Assembly (NCBI RefSeq): GCF_014653695.1
Contig: NZ_BNAR01000007.1
Span: 248,001 to 312,000, forward strand
DNA length: 64,000 nucleotides
Source: Lentzea cavernae
GTDB lineage: Bacteria > Actinomycetota > Actinomycetes > Mycobacteriales > Pseudonocardiaceae
Direction of reading: 5' to 3'
Position 1 is the first letter of the stretch. Every line of letters starts with the position of its first letter. Both the position numbers and the translations under genes were made by a program. Below, in pieces: positions 8,911 to 16,474 of this stretch. Below the pieces are notes generated by a model. The model made no database searches, was not told the origin of the DNA, and worked only from the letters and a program-made list of their open reading frames with translations.

Positions 8911-10179
8911 ATGGCGCCCGTCAAACCCGCCGTTCCGCATCCGAACGCGAACTACCCAGGCCAGCCGCACGAAGAGATGAAGAAGCTGGTCACCGAGAAG
9001 TACGACCCGAACGCGGCGAACCAGGTGATCGACGCCTGGGGCCAGCTCGGCTCACGATTCCAGGAACTGGCCACCGACTTCACCATCCTGGTCAACGGTT
9101 CGCAGACGGCGTGGACGGGCAAGGCCGCGGAGGGGGTCCGAGCCGCGCTCACCAAGGTTGGGACGTTCGCCGAAACGACCGGCGACGGTTTCGTGCGCAC
9201 CTCGGACGCCATTGCGCAGCAACGAGATGCGGCGGTGCAGGCGAACCGCAGCATGCCCGAGCCGGTCAAGTTCAGCCCCATGGACACGTTGAAGAAGTTC
9301 GCGGTCCCCGCGGTCATCTTCCCGCCCGCCATGGTCGGCGCCCCCTTCGAGATGATGGCCCAGCACAACGCGCAGCAAGAGGCCAAGGCCGAGGCCGTGC
9401 AGGTCATGCAGACGCGGGACAACACGATGATGGCCGCGGCGATGTCCATGCCCACCATGGAATCCACCCCGCAGGTCACGCAGGACCAGGGCGTCACGCA
9501 GACGAGCAGCAGCACGAGTTCGCAGAGCCTGAGCAACGTCAACGCCCAGCAGCGGTTCAGCAACAACAACGCGGGCATGCCGTCGATGCCGTCGAGTTCC
9601 AGCAACAGCAACGGCACCACCAACGCCGCATGGGTAGCACCACAGACCAAGGATCCGTCGCTGCAGCAGCCCGGTGGCAACAACAACCAGAACAACCCCG
9701 GCGGGCAGAACCGGCCGCCGTTCACGCCGCCCGGGATGTTGCCGCCCGGCGCGCGTCCGCCCGGTGGCGGGCAGGGGCGGCCTCCTGGTGGTGGACCGGG
9801 CATGCGGCCCGGCGGGCCTGGCGGTGGAGCCGGTGGTGGTGGTGGTGGTGGTGGAGCCGGTGGCGGCCGTGGTGCGGGTTCCGGTGGCATGGCCGGCATG
9901 GGTGGTTCGGGTCGTGGCATGGGGAGCTTCGGGCCTGCCACGCCGGGCGGTAGCGCCGGTGTCGCGGGTGGTCCCGGTGGTGGTGCGGGCGGGCTTGGAG
10001 GTGCCGCGGGTGCCGGTGGCCGGGGTGCGGCCGGTGCGGGTGGCATGGGTGCCGGAGGTGGTGCTGGTGCCGGTGGCAAGGGCGAGGAGGACAAGGAGCA
10101 CAAGTCCAACTACCTCGTGCCCACGGACGAGTTCTTCGACGACGATCGCATGGTCGCGCCGCCGGTGATCGGCGGATGA
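8911..10179 (+). CDS. PPE-like/WXG100-superfamily type VII substrate with Gly-rich tail
   Basis: A 422-residue predicted type VII substrate. Residues about 30-120 form the helical hairpin domain with IDAWGQLGSRF and the W-x-G turn AWTGKAAEGVR. Residues about 125-180 contain a membrane-like patch, AVPAVIFPPAMVGAP. After a Gln/Asn/Ser-rich stretch comes a Pro/Gly-rich low-complexity region (about 255-400), ending in the acidic tail SNYLVPTDEFFDDDRMVAPP. The tail resembles C-terminal ends of other Pseudonocardiaceae PPE-like proteins and may be the secretion or recognition end. The downstream EspG gene, whose start overlaps this stop by 4 bp, encodes the expected chaperone. GGGGGA precedes the ATG at 8911. 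Confidence 0.8.
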   Translation: MAPVKPAVPHPNANYPGQPHEEMKKLVTEKYDPNAANQVIDAWGQLGSRFQELATDFTILVNGSQTAWTGKAAEGVRAALTKVGTFAETTGDGFVRTSDAIAQQRDAAVQANRSMPEPVKFSPMDTLKKFAVPAVIFPPAMVGAPFEMMAQHNAQQEAKAEAVQVMQTRDNTMMAAAMSMPTMESTPQVTQDQGVTQTSSSTSSQSLSNVNAQQRFSNNNAGMPSMPSSSSNSNGTTNAAWVAPQTKDPSLQQPGGNNNQNNPGGQNRPPFTPPGMLPPGARPPGGGQGRPPGGGPGMRPGGPGGGAGGGGGGGGAGGGRGAGSGGMAGMGGSGRGMGSFGPATPGGSAGVAGGPGGGAGGLGGAAGAGGRGAAGAGGMGAGGGAGAGGKGEEDKEHKSNYLVPTDEFFDDDRMVAPPVIGG

Positions 10180-10925
10180 GGCAGATCGCGCAGCTCTCCC
10201 TGCCCGCGTTCGAGGTCCTCTGGGAGGACCTGCGGGCGGGGAGTGTTCCCTACCCCTTCGACGTCAGCCCGCACGGTGAGACGCTCGACGAACGTGCGCG
10301 CATCAAGGCTGCCGTGTACGCCGATCTCGAACGCCGGAAGCTCGCGCGGCGCGGCAGGCCGGAGCCTGAGCTCGAGGACGCGCTGAACCTGTTGGCGCGT
10401 CCCGAACTCCGCGTCATCGCCCTGTGCGTTCCGGACGTGAACCAGGAGAAGCTGGTGCGTGCGAGCGTGGTGGCGCGGGGCGGTTACGCGGTGCTGGTGA
10501 CGCAGGAGGACACCGCCGTCACGCTGAACCTGGTGCAGCCCAACGAGATCGCCACCAGCCTCGCGAACGCGATGCCGCCGGGGCGGCCGGGGCCAGGCAA
10601 GCCGGTGACGGTGCCGGCCCAGGCGTTCGAGGCGCAACCGCAGCAGGAGGGCTTCCGGCAGGCGGTCCGGGCCACCGAGAACGACGACGTCCGCCTCGCC
10701 AAGAAGATGCTGACCGGTCCGGCGATCGGCAACGGCCACTTCCTCGTGCAGATGGGGCAGGGCCGTGCCAAGCGCGACTTCCCGCCCGTCACGTGGGTCG
10801 ACACCAACGCGGGCCGCTACTCCAACGTTCCGGCGCGCTCCGGCTGGTTCACGATCGGTCCGGCCGACAACTCGGGCCTGGCACGGCACCTCGGGCAGGT
10901 TCTCGCGATGACGAGCGAACGATGA
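10176..10925 (+). CDS. EspG-family ESX secretion chaperone
   Basis: EspG proteins are cytosolic chaperones that bind PE/PPE-type substrates and deliver them to the ESX machinery. The 249-residue product shows the family opening LPAFEVLWEDLRAGSVPYPF. Next comes the mid-region LLARPELRVIALCVPDV, where the family has a beta-sheet core, and then TVPAQAFEAQPQ. It lies directly after the PPE-like gene (4-bp overlap) and before the YbaB-like gene (4-bp overlap), which supports a substrate/chaperone pairing. No EccB/C/D or MycP core component is in the window, so the substrates must use machinery encoded elsewhere. Confidence 0.82.
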   Translation: MRQIAQLSLPAFEVLWEDLRAGSVPYPFDVSPHGETLDERARIKAAVYADLERRKLARRGRPEPELEDALNLLARPELRVIALCVPDVNQEKLVRASVVARGGYAVLVTQEDTAVTLNLVQPNEIATSLANAMPPGRPGPGKPVTVPAQAFEAQPQQEGFRQAVRATENDDVRLAKKMLTGPAIGNGHFLVQMGQGRAKRDFPPVTWVDTNAGRYSNVPARSGWFTIGPADNSGLARHLGQVLAMTSER

Positions 10926-11413
10926 ATCCGGAACAGATGATCGCGGACCTCGAGTCCAGGGCTCAGCAGCTCCAGCAACGCTCCCAGCAGATGCAGGAGC
11001 AGATCCAGCACGCCACCAGCACCACCACCTCGCCCAACGAGGCGGTGACCGTGCAAGTCGCACCGAACGGCGCGTTGCAGCACATCGAGTTCTCCCCCGC
11101 CGCGATGCGCCTGACGCACGTGCAACTGGGTCAGCTCGTGATGCAGACCGTGCAGAAGGCCCAGATCCAGGCAGCCGAGCAGGTGGCGTCCATTGTGGAG
11201 CCGGAGTTCGGTGACACCGAGGCGATGGACTTCCTGCGCAGCTTCATCCCGCAGCCGGAGGAGGAAGCAGCGCCGCCACCGCCTGAGGACGGACAGGTGA
11301 TGCGCGAGGTCTCGTGGAACGAGCCCGCCCAGAAGCCTGCGCAGAAGCCCGCGCCGCGACCGCAACGGCCGGCGGAGGACGACGAGGACGGCTTCGGGAG
11401 CGTGCTCCGATGA
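10922..11413 (+). CDS. YbaB/EbfC-family protein in ESX-type operon
   Basis: A 163-residue protein. Residues about 1-35 form a Gln-rich coiled coil, followed by the YbaB fold (TVQVAPNGALQHIEFSPAAM) and an acidic Pro-rich tail ending DEDGFGSVLR. YbaB/EbfC proteins are small dimeric nucleoid-associated proteins; tailed versions are typical accessory genes of Pseudonocardiaceae ESX clusters and may be helpers rather than DNA binders. Start and stop overlap the neighbouring genes by 4 bp. The last part of this gene has been fused to the start of a PPE-like gene in the degenerate copy at 13793. Confidence 0.82.
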   Translation: MNPEQMIADLESRAQQLQQRSQQMQEQIQHATSTTTSPNEAVTVQVAPNGALQHIEFSPAAMRLTHVQLGQLVMQTVQKAQIQAAEQVASIVEPEFGDTEAMDFLRSFIPQPEEEAAPPPPEDGQVMREVSWNEPAQKPAQKPAPRPQRPAEDDEDGFGSVLR

Positions 11414-11712
11414 CCGGCTTCCAGGTTGATCCGAGCGAGCTCCACTCGTTCGCCAAGGACCAGTTCTCGCGTCAGCGGGCGCTGGAAACTGTCGCGTCCA
11501 AGGCTGACTCGGTGAGTCTCGGAGGCGACACGTTCGGCGTGCTGCTGCAGTTCTTCGCCGACGATGCCGAAGAGGCGGCGCGCAAGACGGTCGAGGCCAT
11601 CCGCGAGCTGGCCGGCGGGGTCGGCGACGCCGCGGAGAACACCAAGACCACCGCGCAGTTCTACGAGCAGTACGAGGACGCGAACCGCCGGCGGTTCGGA
11701 GGACCCGGATGA
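11410..11712 (+). CDS. EspC-like type VII secretion target (copy 1)
   Basis: A 100-residue helical protein of the EspC/type VII target kind. It opens MTGFQVDPSELHSFAKDQF and has the central turn SVSLGGDTFGVLLQFF, where family members carry a similar LG-D-x-(Y/F)-G segment. It ends with a helix and NRRRFGGPG. Family members are small exported partners of larger ESX substrates. It overlaps the preceding YbaB-like gene and the following large gene by 4 bp each. A paralogue with the same layout is at 13987. Confidence 0.8.
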   Translation: MTGFQVDPSELHSFAKDQFSRQRALETVASKADSVSLGGDTFGVLLQFFADDAEEAARKTVEAIRELAGGVGDAAENTKTTAQFYEQYEDANRRRFGGPG

Positions 11713-12698
11713 CTTTCACCGACCTCAAGGGCGGCGAGCAGTGGAGCGACCCTGCGAACTGCGCGGGTGCCGGTGTGTTCGAGTCGCTCGCCCAGACCGT
11801 CGACTCGATGGGCAGGCTCGGTGAAGGGGACGCCGCCGAACTGGGGCTGAACGCCGCCGCGCTGGGCCTCGACGCGCTCGGCATGGTCATGGATCCGGTC
11901 GGCGCGCTGGCGACCGCGGGCATCGGCTGGCTCATCGAGCACCTCAGCTTCCTGCGCGAGCCGCTGGACTGGCTCGCAGGCAACGGCGACAAGATCAAGG
12001 CCGCAGTCGGCACGTGGAACCAGGTGTCGGTCGCGATCGCGCAGATCGCGGACGAGCAGAACAAGGCCGTGCAGGGCCAGGTCGGCTCTTGGCAGGAGGC
12101 GGCTGCCGGGGTGCTCGGCAAGATCACCCAGCAGATCGCCAAGCTGATGGGCGTCATCACCAGGATCGCGGGCAGGCTCAAGAACCTCTTCGCGAAGCTC
12201 GGCGACGTCCTGGCTCGGCTCGCGCGGTTCGGCAAGGGCGGCGGCCAGGCCGTCGACGCGCCTGGCGTGCCGCGGACACCGAAGGCGGACGCGGTAAGTG
12301 ACGCCGGCAAGCGGTTGGAGAACTGGGGCCAGTCGCGCCCAACGGCCGGGGAGGCGTTCGACAAGCTCAAGCAAGGCGGCCGAGAGCTCAAAGACGGCTA
12401 CATGGACGCCGGCAACACCTGGAAGAACAAGTACGAAGAACCGTACGGCGAGAAGGTCCCGTCCGCTCCGTGGCAGCGGGACGCCGTCGACTCCTACACG
12501 CCGTTCAAGCCGATCACCAGGGCGGACGGCTCCGTCACCCCTCACTCGGTGCCGAACGTCCTGGACGGCGGCTACCAGGTCAAGCTCGGCGCCGACGTCC
12601 TGCGCGAGGCGTCCAAGCAGGACGAGCTGCAGCTGGAAGGCGTCGAGAAGGACCAGAAGCCCGCTTTCGAGCGACAGCAGGGATACCTCGACCTGTGA
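11709..12698 (+). CDS. Large WXG100/LXG-like type VII substrate, internally shortened (copy 1)
   Basis: A 329-residue predicted ESX substrate. Residues about 55-110 hold a hydrophobic helical block (MVMDPVGALATAGIGWLIEH, then FLREPLDWLAGNGDKIK). Tryptophans at about 103 (TWNQV) and 128 (SWQEA) mark the helical hairpin. Residues 135-180 are an amphipathic basic helix. The C-terminal half is soluble and includes GYMDAGNTWKNKYEEPYG and PFKPITRADGSVTPHSVPNV. Against the paralogue at 14286 it lacks 85 residues between Trp128 and VLGKITQQ, the whole second part of the hairpin. The loss is clean and in frame. It ends in a 4-bp overlap with a membrane protein gene. Toxin activity is possible but not shown. 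Confidence 0.72.
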   Translation: MTFTDLKGGEQWSDPANCAGAGVFESLAQTVDSMGRLGEGDAAELGLNAAALGLDALGMVMDPVGALATAGIGWLIEHLSFLREPLDWLAGNGDKIKAAVGTWNQVSVAIAQIADEQNKAVQGQVGSWQEAAAGVLGKITQQIAKLMGVITRIAGRLKNLFAKLGDVLARLARFGKGGGQAVDAPGVPRTPKADAVSDAGKRLENWGQSRPTAGEAFDKLKQGGRELKDGYMDAGNTWKNKYEEPYGEKVPSAPWQRDAVDSYTPFKPITRADGSVTPHSVPNVLDGGYQVKLGADVLREASKQDELQLEGVEKDQKPAFERQQGYLDL

Positions 12699-13315
12699 CC
12701 ACGACTGAGGCGGCTTCGCGCAGGCGGTTCGCAGTGGTCCTGGGCCTCGCGCTGACCGTCGGGTTCGTCTCCGGCTTCCTGACGGGCATGCCGGGCATGG
12801 CACCGCTCATCGCCGTGCCCGTCGTGGTCGTCTGCGCCTTCGCGGCCGGCTTCGCGATGCTCAAGCTCCGGCCGAAGTCGACAGGTCTCCTGGCCGCTCC
12901 GCTCGCGGTGCTGGCCGTGGCCGGCCTGTGCGCCTTCGGCGGCCATTCCCTGTGGCTCACGACGTTCGGGGACGTCTCGAGCTGCGAAGTGGTCTCGGTG
13001 AACAAGCACACCAGCAGCAAGTCTCCGACGTCTTACAGCAACGACCTCCTGTGCGGCTCGCAGCGGATCCCGAGCCACTTCCCGAGCGGTGGCCAGGACG
13101 AGCTCCGCAGGACGGGCGATCGGGTCGACCTCGTCCTCGATCGAACCGGGGTCGTCAGGGTGCTCGAACCGGCTGAGCTGGCGTGGTGGCGCAACGCCCT
13201 GGTGCCCATCGCCGCTGTCGTGGGCGTGGCGTTCGTCCTGGTCGTGTTGAAACGACGGCGGTGGAAGCCCAGCGCACCCGTGGCCCGACGTGAGCTCGGC
13301 AAAGACTTCCTTTGA
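12695..13315 (+). CDS. Membrane protein with extracytoplasmic Cys-containing loop (copy 1)
   Basis: A 206-residue protein with three N-terminal membrane helices (about 13-32, 36-54 and 62-82). An outside loop contains GGHSLWLTTFGDVSSCEV and LLCG, whose two Cys could pair, and a fourth helix lies at 170-187. The tail is basic. The GTG at 12695 overlaps the stop of the large substrate gene (GTGA), which fixes the start. The paralogue at 15503 keeps GSHSLWLTTFG, TYSNELQCG and the DxVxDRTGV segment. Always following the large substrate gene, it could be an immunity or anchoring partner; that is inference from gene order. Confidence 0.72.
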   Translation: MTTTEAASRRRFAVVLGLALTVGFVSGFLTGMPGMAPLIAVPVVVVCAFAAGFAMLKLRPKSTGLLAAPLAVLAVAGLCAFGGHSLWLTTFGDVSSCEVVSVNKHTSSKSPTSYSNDLLCGSQRIPSHFPSGGQDELRRTGDRVDLVLDRTGVVRVLEPAELAWWRNALVPIAAVVGVAFVLVVLKRRRWKPSAPVARRELGKDFL

Positions 13316-13321
13316 CTGCCT

Positions 13322-13339
13322 GCCGAGAACATACGACCG
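13322..13339. repeat. 18-bp direct repeat, left copy, end of duplicated block
   Basis: GCCGAGAACATACGACCG lies just after the copy-1 membrane gene. The identical 18 bases occur at 16158-16175, in the same position after the copy-2 membrane gene. Sequence on the far side of each copy is unrelated. It marks the right border of a tandem duplication. Confidence 0.85.
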
Positions 13340-13421
13340 CCAACATGGTGCCGATAAACCCGTTGGAACGGCTGTTCGGGCATACGCGGAGAAAGGGTGA
13401 GCGGCGCTGAGAGGAAGTGCG

Positions 13422-13769
13422 GTGAGCCTCAAGTACCCAGGCAAGAACGAGCAGGCCGGAACGTCGGACGGTTGCTCCTGGAACATCAGCGGCAACGGCG
13501 GGCTTCGCGCGGGCATTCGCACCAAGACCGGTGGCAAGGACTTGAACCTCGACGGTGACAAGGTCTCGCCGACCAAGGTGGGCAAATACGACGCGACCAA
13601 GGTGGACGCACCAGATGGCGCGAAGCACGGCTGCACCATCGCGATCTCCGTCACCGAGTCGTCCTCGGTCGTGGTGATCGGAAACCTCACCGCGTCCTCG
13701 GACGACACCGCTGCCGCCTGCGAGCGCGCCTCGAAGGCCGCCGAACTGATCGCACCGAAACTGCCGTAA
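13422..13769 (+). pseudogene. Truncated DUF3558 gene, no signal peptide (copy 2 remnant)
   Basis: The 115-residue reading frame matches the last two-thirds of the DUF3558 lipoprotein at 8354. Shared blocks are SDGC-W, GLRAGIRT, a D-S/N-LDG segment, VGKYDA-KV, CTIAISV-ESSS and a final ASKAAELIAPKLP. The signal peptide, lipobox and first domain cysteine are gone. The GTG at 13422 simply corresponds to an internal valine of the parent. Upstream DNA (13395-13421) still looks weakly like the parent frame. With no export signal, a working lipoprotein is unlikely, although the frame has stayed open. Confidence 0.8.
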
Positions 13770-13792
13770 CGCCGCCCGAGGAGGGAAATCTC

Positions 13793-13990
13793 ATGGCGCC
13801 CGTCAAGTCCGTTGTCCCGCATCCGAACGCGAACTACCTGGGCCAGCAGCACGAAGAGATGAAGAAGCTGGCCACCGAAAAGTACGACCCGAGCGCGGCG
13901 AACCAGGTCTCGTGGAACGAACCCGCTCCGAGGCCGACCCCGCAGCCGCAGCGCCCGGCTGAGGACGGCTTCGGGAGCGTGCTCCGATGA
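13793..13990 (+). pseudogene. Chimeric 65-residue mini-gene: PPE-like N-terminus joined to YbaB-like C-terminus
   Basis: The first 39 residues (MAPVKSVVPHPNANYLGQQH onward to AANQV) match the start of the PPE-like protein at 8911. The remainder (SWNEPAPRPTPQPQRPAEDG to FGSVLR) matches the end of the YbaB-like protein at 10922. Relative to the full block, 2,284 bp between AGGT at 9023 and AGGT at 11307 has been removed, leaving a single AGGT. The deletion size shifts frame by exactly the offset between the two parent genes, so the fusion stays open. The ribosome site GGAGGG and the 4-bp overlap with the next gene are kept. It may survive as a leader that couples translation to the EspC-like gene. 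Confidence 0.85.
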
Positions 13991-14289
13991 CCGGCTTCGG
14001 CGTTGATCCGGCAGAGTTGCTCGAGTTCGCGAAGGGTCAGCGGACGCGACAGGACGCACTCGACGCCGTCGCCGGCAAAGCGGCCGGGGTCGACCTGGGC
14101 GGTGACACGTTCGGCCAGCTGCTGTCCTTCTTCGCCTCGAACGCGCAGGAGTGGGCTGAGGGCACGACCGCCGCGATCCGTGAGCTGGCCACAGCTGCCG
14201 GCAACGCCTCCGAAGACACCGCAGCCACAGCGGAGACCTACGCTTCGCACGAGGACGCCAACCGCGATCGGTTCGGAGGACCGCGATGA
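13987..14289 (+). CDS. EspC-like type VII secretion target (copy 2)
   Basis: A 100-residue paralogue of the protein at 11410, same length and layout: MTGFGVDPAELLEFAKGQR, then VDLGGDTFGQLLSFFA, then a closing helix and NRDRFGGPR. The start overlaps the chimeric mini-gene's stop (ATGA) and the stop overlaps the next start by 4 bp, so coupling is as in copy 1. Intact frame and matching ends suggest it still works as the small partner of the large substrate that follows. Confidence 0.8.
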   Translation: MTGFGVDPAELLEFAKGQRTRQDALDAVAGKAAGVDLGGDTFGQLLSFFASNAQEWAEGTTAAIRELATAAGNASEDTAATAETYASHEDANRDRFGGPR

Positions 14290-15506
14290 GCTGGACCGGT
14301 TTCGGCGACGGCCTCGCGCACCCCGACAACTACGCGGGCGCGGGTCCCGCGGAGTCGCTGGCCCAGACCATCGACTCCGCGAAGCGCCTGGGAGAAGGCG
14401 ACTTCGCCGAGTTCGGCATGAACGCGGCCGCGACCGGCCTCGACCTGCTCGGCGCCGTCATGGATCCGGTGGGCGCGCTGGCCACCGCCGGCATCGGCTG
14501 GCTGATCGAACACCTCAGCTTCCTCCGCGAGCCGCTCGACTGGCTGGCCGGGAACGGCGACAAGATCAAAGCAGCGGTCACCACCTGGAACCAGGTCGCG
14601 GCGGATCTGCACACCATCGGCGAGCAGCAGAACAGGGCGGTCAAGAGCGAGCTCCCCTGCTGGGAGCAGGGCACCGCGGCGGAGAAGTTCCGGCAGAGCC
14701 AGGGCGAACTGGCCGCCGAGATCGCGATGGTGTCGAAGATGAGCGCGTACGTCGCGTCCGAGATCGCCACCGCGGGCACCATCACGGCAGCGATCCGCGG
14801 GATGATCCGCGATCTCATCGCGCTGTTCATCTGGGAGGTCATCCGCAACGCCGTCATCGCGCTGGCGTCCTCGGTCGTGTCCCTGGGCAGTTCGGTCGCG
14901 GCGTTCTCGGCGTGGGCCGTCGGGCGCGGAGCCGTGGTGCTCGGCAAGATCACGCAGCAGCTGGCCAAGCTGGTCAAGTTGGTCACGCGCATCATGAGCC
15001 GCGTGAAGGGCCTCTTCAGCCGGCTGGGCGACGCGCTCAAGCGGCTCGGCAGGTTCGGCAGAGGTGGCGGTACGAGCGCGCCGCACACCCCTTCGGTTCG
15101 GGGCGACGGTCTTGCGGACGCGGGCAGGCGATTGGAGGACTGGGGCAACACCCGCCCGTCGCTCAGCGACGCCGGAGACAGGCTCAAGCAGGCCGGCCGG
15201 GAGTTCAAGGACGGCTACGGGGACGCGGGCAACGTCTGGAAGAACAAGTACGAGGAACCCTGGGGCAACCGCGACAGCGTCAAAAGGGTTTCCGAGCACT
15301 CCCAGGAGGCGGTCGGCGCTTACACGCCGTACAAACCGCGTACGCGCCCCGACGGCACGGTGACGCCGCATTCGATGCCGAACGTCGAAGACGGAGGCTG
15401 GGTCGCGAAGGCCACGGCTGACCACCTCCGCGAGTGGGCGAAGTACGACGAGTTGGAGAACCAGGGCAGGACGTTCCCCCGGCAGCAAGGGTCACTGGAC
15501 GAGTGA
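14286..15506 (+). CDS. Large WXG100/LXG-like type VII substrate, full-length (copy 2)
   Basis: A 406-residue paralogue of the protein at 11709. It keeps the complete central hairpin. The first hydrophobic block (VMDPVGALATAGIGWLIEHL) is followed by TWNQVAADL and the turn CWEQGTAAEKFRQSQ at about 125-139. A second long helix pair (about 140-218) includes the membrane-like RDLIALFIWEVIRNAVIALA. A basic amphipathic helix (KITQQLAKLVKLVTRI) and a soluble C-terminal part with TPYKPRTRPDGTVTPHSMPN follow. The W-x-G-xAA-xF turn is diagnostic of the WXG100 superfamily. Coupled by overlaps to the EspC-like and membrane genes. It may be a pore-forming or carrier protein; activity is unknown. Confidence 0.75.
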   Translation: MSWTGFGDGLAHPDNYAGAGPAESLAQTIDSAKRLGEGDFAEFGMNAAATGLDLLGAVMDPVGALATAGIGWLIEHLSFLREPLDWLAGNGDKIKAAVTTWNQVAADLHTIGEQQNRAVKSELPCWEQGTAAEKFRQSQGELAAEIAMVSKMSAYVASEIATAGTITAAIRGMIRDLIALFIWEVIRNAVIALASSVVSLGSSVAAFSAWAVGRGAVVLGKITQQLAKLVKLVTRIMSRVKGLFSRLGDALKRLGRFGRGGGTSAPHTPSVRGDGLADAGRRLEDWGNTRPSLSDAGDRLKQAGREFKDGYGDAGNVWKNKYEEPWGNRDSVKRVSEHSQEAVGAYTPYKPRTRPDGTVTPHSMPNVEDGGWVAKATADHLREWAKYDELENQGRTFPRQQGSLDE

Positions 15507-16096
15507 ACGACACCAGACCCGCACTCCAGCCGAAGAAGCTCGTTCGCATGAGCCTGCTCGTCCTGGGGATCATCGCGAGCAGCTTCCTGCTCATGGCCGT
15601 CGGCAAGGCCTTCATCCTCGTGGCGCTCGCCATGGTCGTGTGCTTGATCTTCTACGTGCTCGACGCCGGGAGCTACCGGCCCAGACCGTCGAGGTGGGCG
15701 GGCCTCCCCGCCATGGCGATCGGCATCATCACGATCTTTCCCGCGAACGTCGGCAGCCACTCGTTGTGGCTCACCACGTTCGGGGAGACCGCGCACTGCA
15801 GGGTCATCAGCATCCAGGAGCACCCCGGCCGACGCGGCCCCACCACCTACAGCAACGAACTGCAGTGCGGGGACAGGCAGTTGCACTACTCCCCGACGTC
15901 GTCTCATTCAGCTCAGGATCCTGGCACCGAGATGGACGTCGTCATCGACAGGACGGGTGTCGCCGGCAACCTCGAACCCGATGAGGTGGGGCTCGCGCAG
16001 AACCTGCTGCTGTTGCTCGCCGTGCTCATGAACGGCGTGTTCCTCTTCCTCGTCGCCTGGCTCCCGGTCCGCGATCCCGCTCCGGCGACGAAGTAG
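15503..16096 (+). CDS. Membrane protein with extracytoplasmic Cys-containing loop (copy 2)
   Basis: A 197-residue paralogue of the protein at 12695: helices near residues 17-35, 38-55 and 66-81, an outside loop with GSHSLWLTTFGETAHCRVIS and TYSNELQCG, the segment DVVIDRTGVAGNLEPDEV, then a last helix at about 165-184. The GTG at 15503 overlaps the previous stop (GTGA). The two loop cysteines match those in copy 1, which supports an oxidised extracytoplasmic fold. It is the last gene of the second block. Confidence 0.72.
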   Translation: MNDTRPALQPKKLVRMSLLVLGIIASSFLLMAVGKAFILVALAMVVCLIFYVLDAGSYRPRPSRWAGLPAMAIGIITIFPANVGSHSLWLTTFGETAHCRVISIQEHPGRRGPTTYSNELQCGDRQLHYSPTSSHSAQDPGTEMDVVIDRTGVAGNLEPDEVGLAQNLLLLLAVLMNGVFLFLVAWLPVRDPAPATK

Positions 16097-16101
16097 GCGC
16101 A

Positions 16102-16149
16102 CACGCGGTCACGCGCGAGGCGGCGGTTCCTCGAGCGCGTGACCGCGTG
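16102..16149 (+). terminator. Strong hairpin after the second type VII block
   Basis: A perfect 15-bp inverted repeat (CACGCGGTCACGCGC at 16102-16116 with its complement at 16135-16149, 18-base loop) begins 5 bases after the stop codon at 16096. It has no T-run, as is common for actinobacterial terminators. It most likely ends transcription of the operon. Confidence 0.65.
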
Positions 16150-16157
16150 CCCTCCCC

Positions 16158-16175
16158 GCCGAGAACATACGACCG
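16158..16175. repeat. 18-bp direct repeat, right copy
   Basis: Identical to 13322-13339 and at the same place relative to the upstream membrane-protein gene. It supports the tandem-duplication reading of the two blocks. Confidence 0.85.
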
Positions 16176-16312
16176 TTCGGTCCTAATGTGACGAAACGTC
16201 GTGCAATTGGCCAGGTTTTGACCACTGCTCCCGTGATTGCGTTACCGGGAGACCACTGCGCGTGGCGTTGAGGCTCTCGCAGTAGGAGAAGTGCGCCATT
16301 TGCCCTCGTTCG

Positions 16313-16329
16313 GCGCATTGACAATGCGC
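16313..16329. promoter_or_regulatory. Near-perfect palindrome upstream of the membrane cassette
   Basis: GCGCATTG-A-CAATGCGC, two perfect 8-bp arms about a single base, sits about 145 bp before the gene at 16475. The whole 16176-16474 gap has no gene and is visibly AT-richer than its surroundings. A TTGACA overlaps the palindrome (16318-16323), so it could be an operator over a -35 box, but I see no convincing -10 at the right spacing. Confidence 0.35.
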
Positions 16330-16474
16330 AGTTATGCCGACTCCCTCCCATTCCGATGAGGAACGACTATTGTTCCAGCAGCGGTACGACAATGCGTGTT
16401 GTTGTTGCCTGACCATGTCCCTGACCAGCACAAACACAGAGTGCTCGATTCAATGACAGAAAGTGGACAGGACG

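Noticed and set aside
9780..10080. Gly-rich tract as a microsatellite or PE_PGRS gene
   Set aside because: It is the C-terminal linker of a PPE-like protein and lacks a PE domain and the GGAGG repeat pattern.
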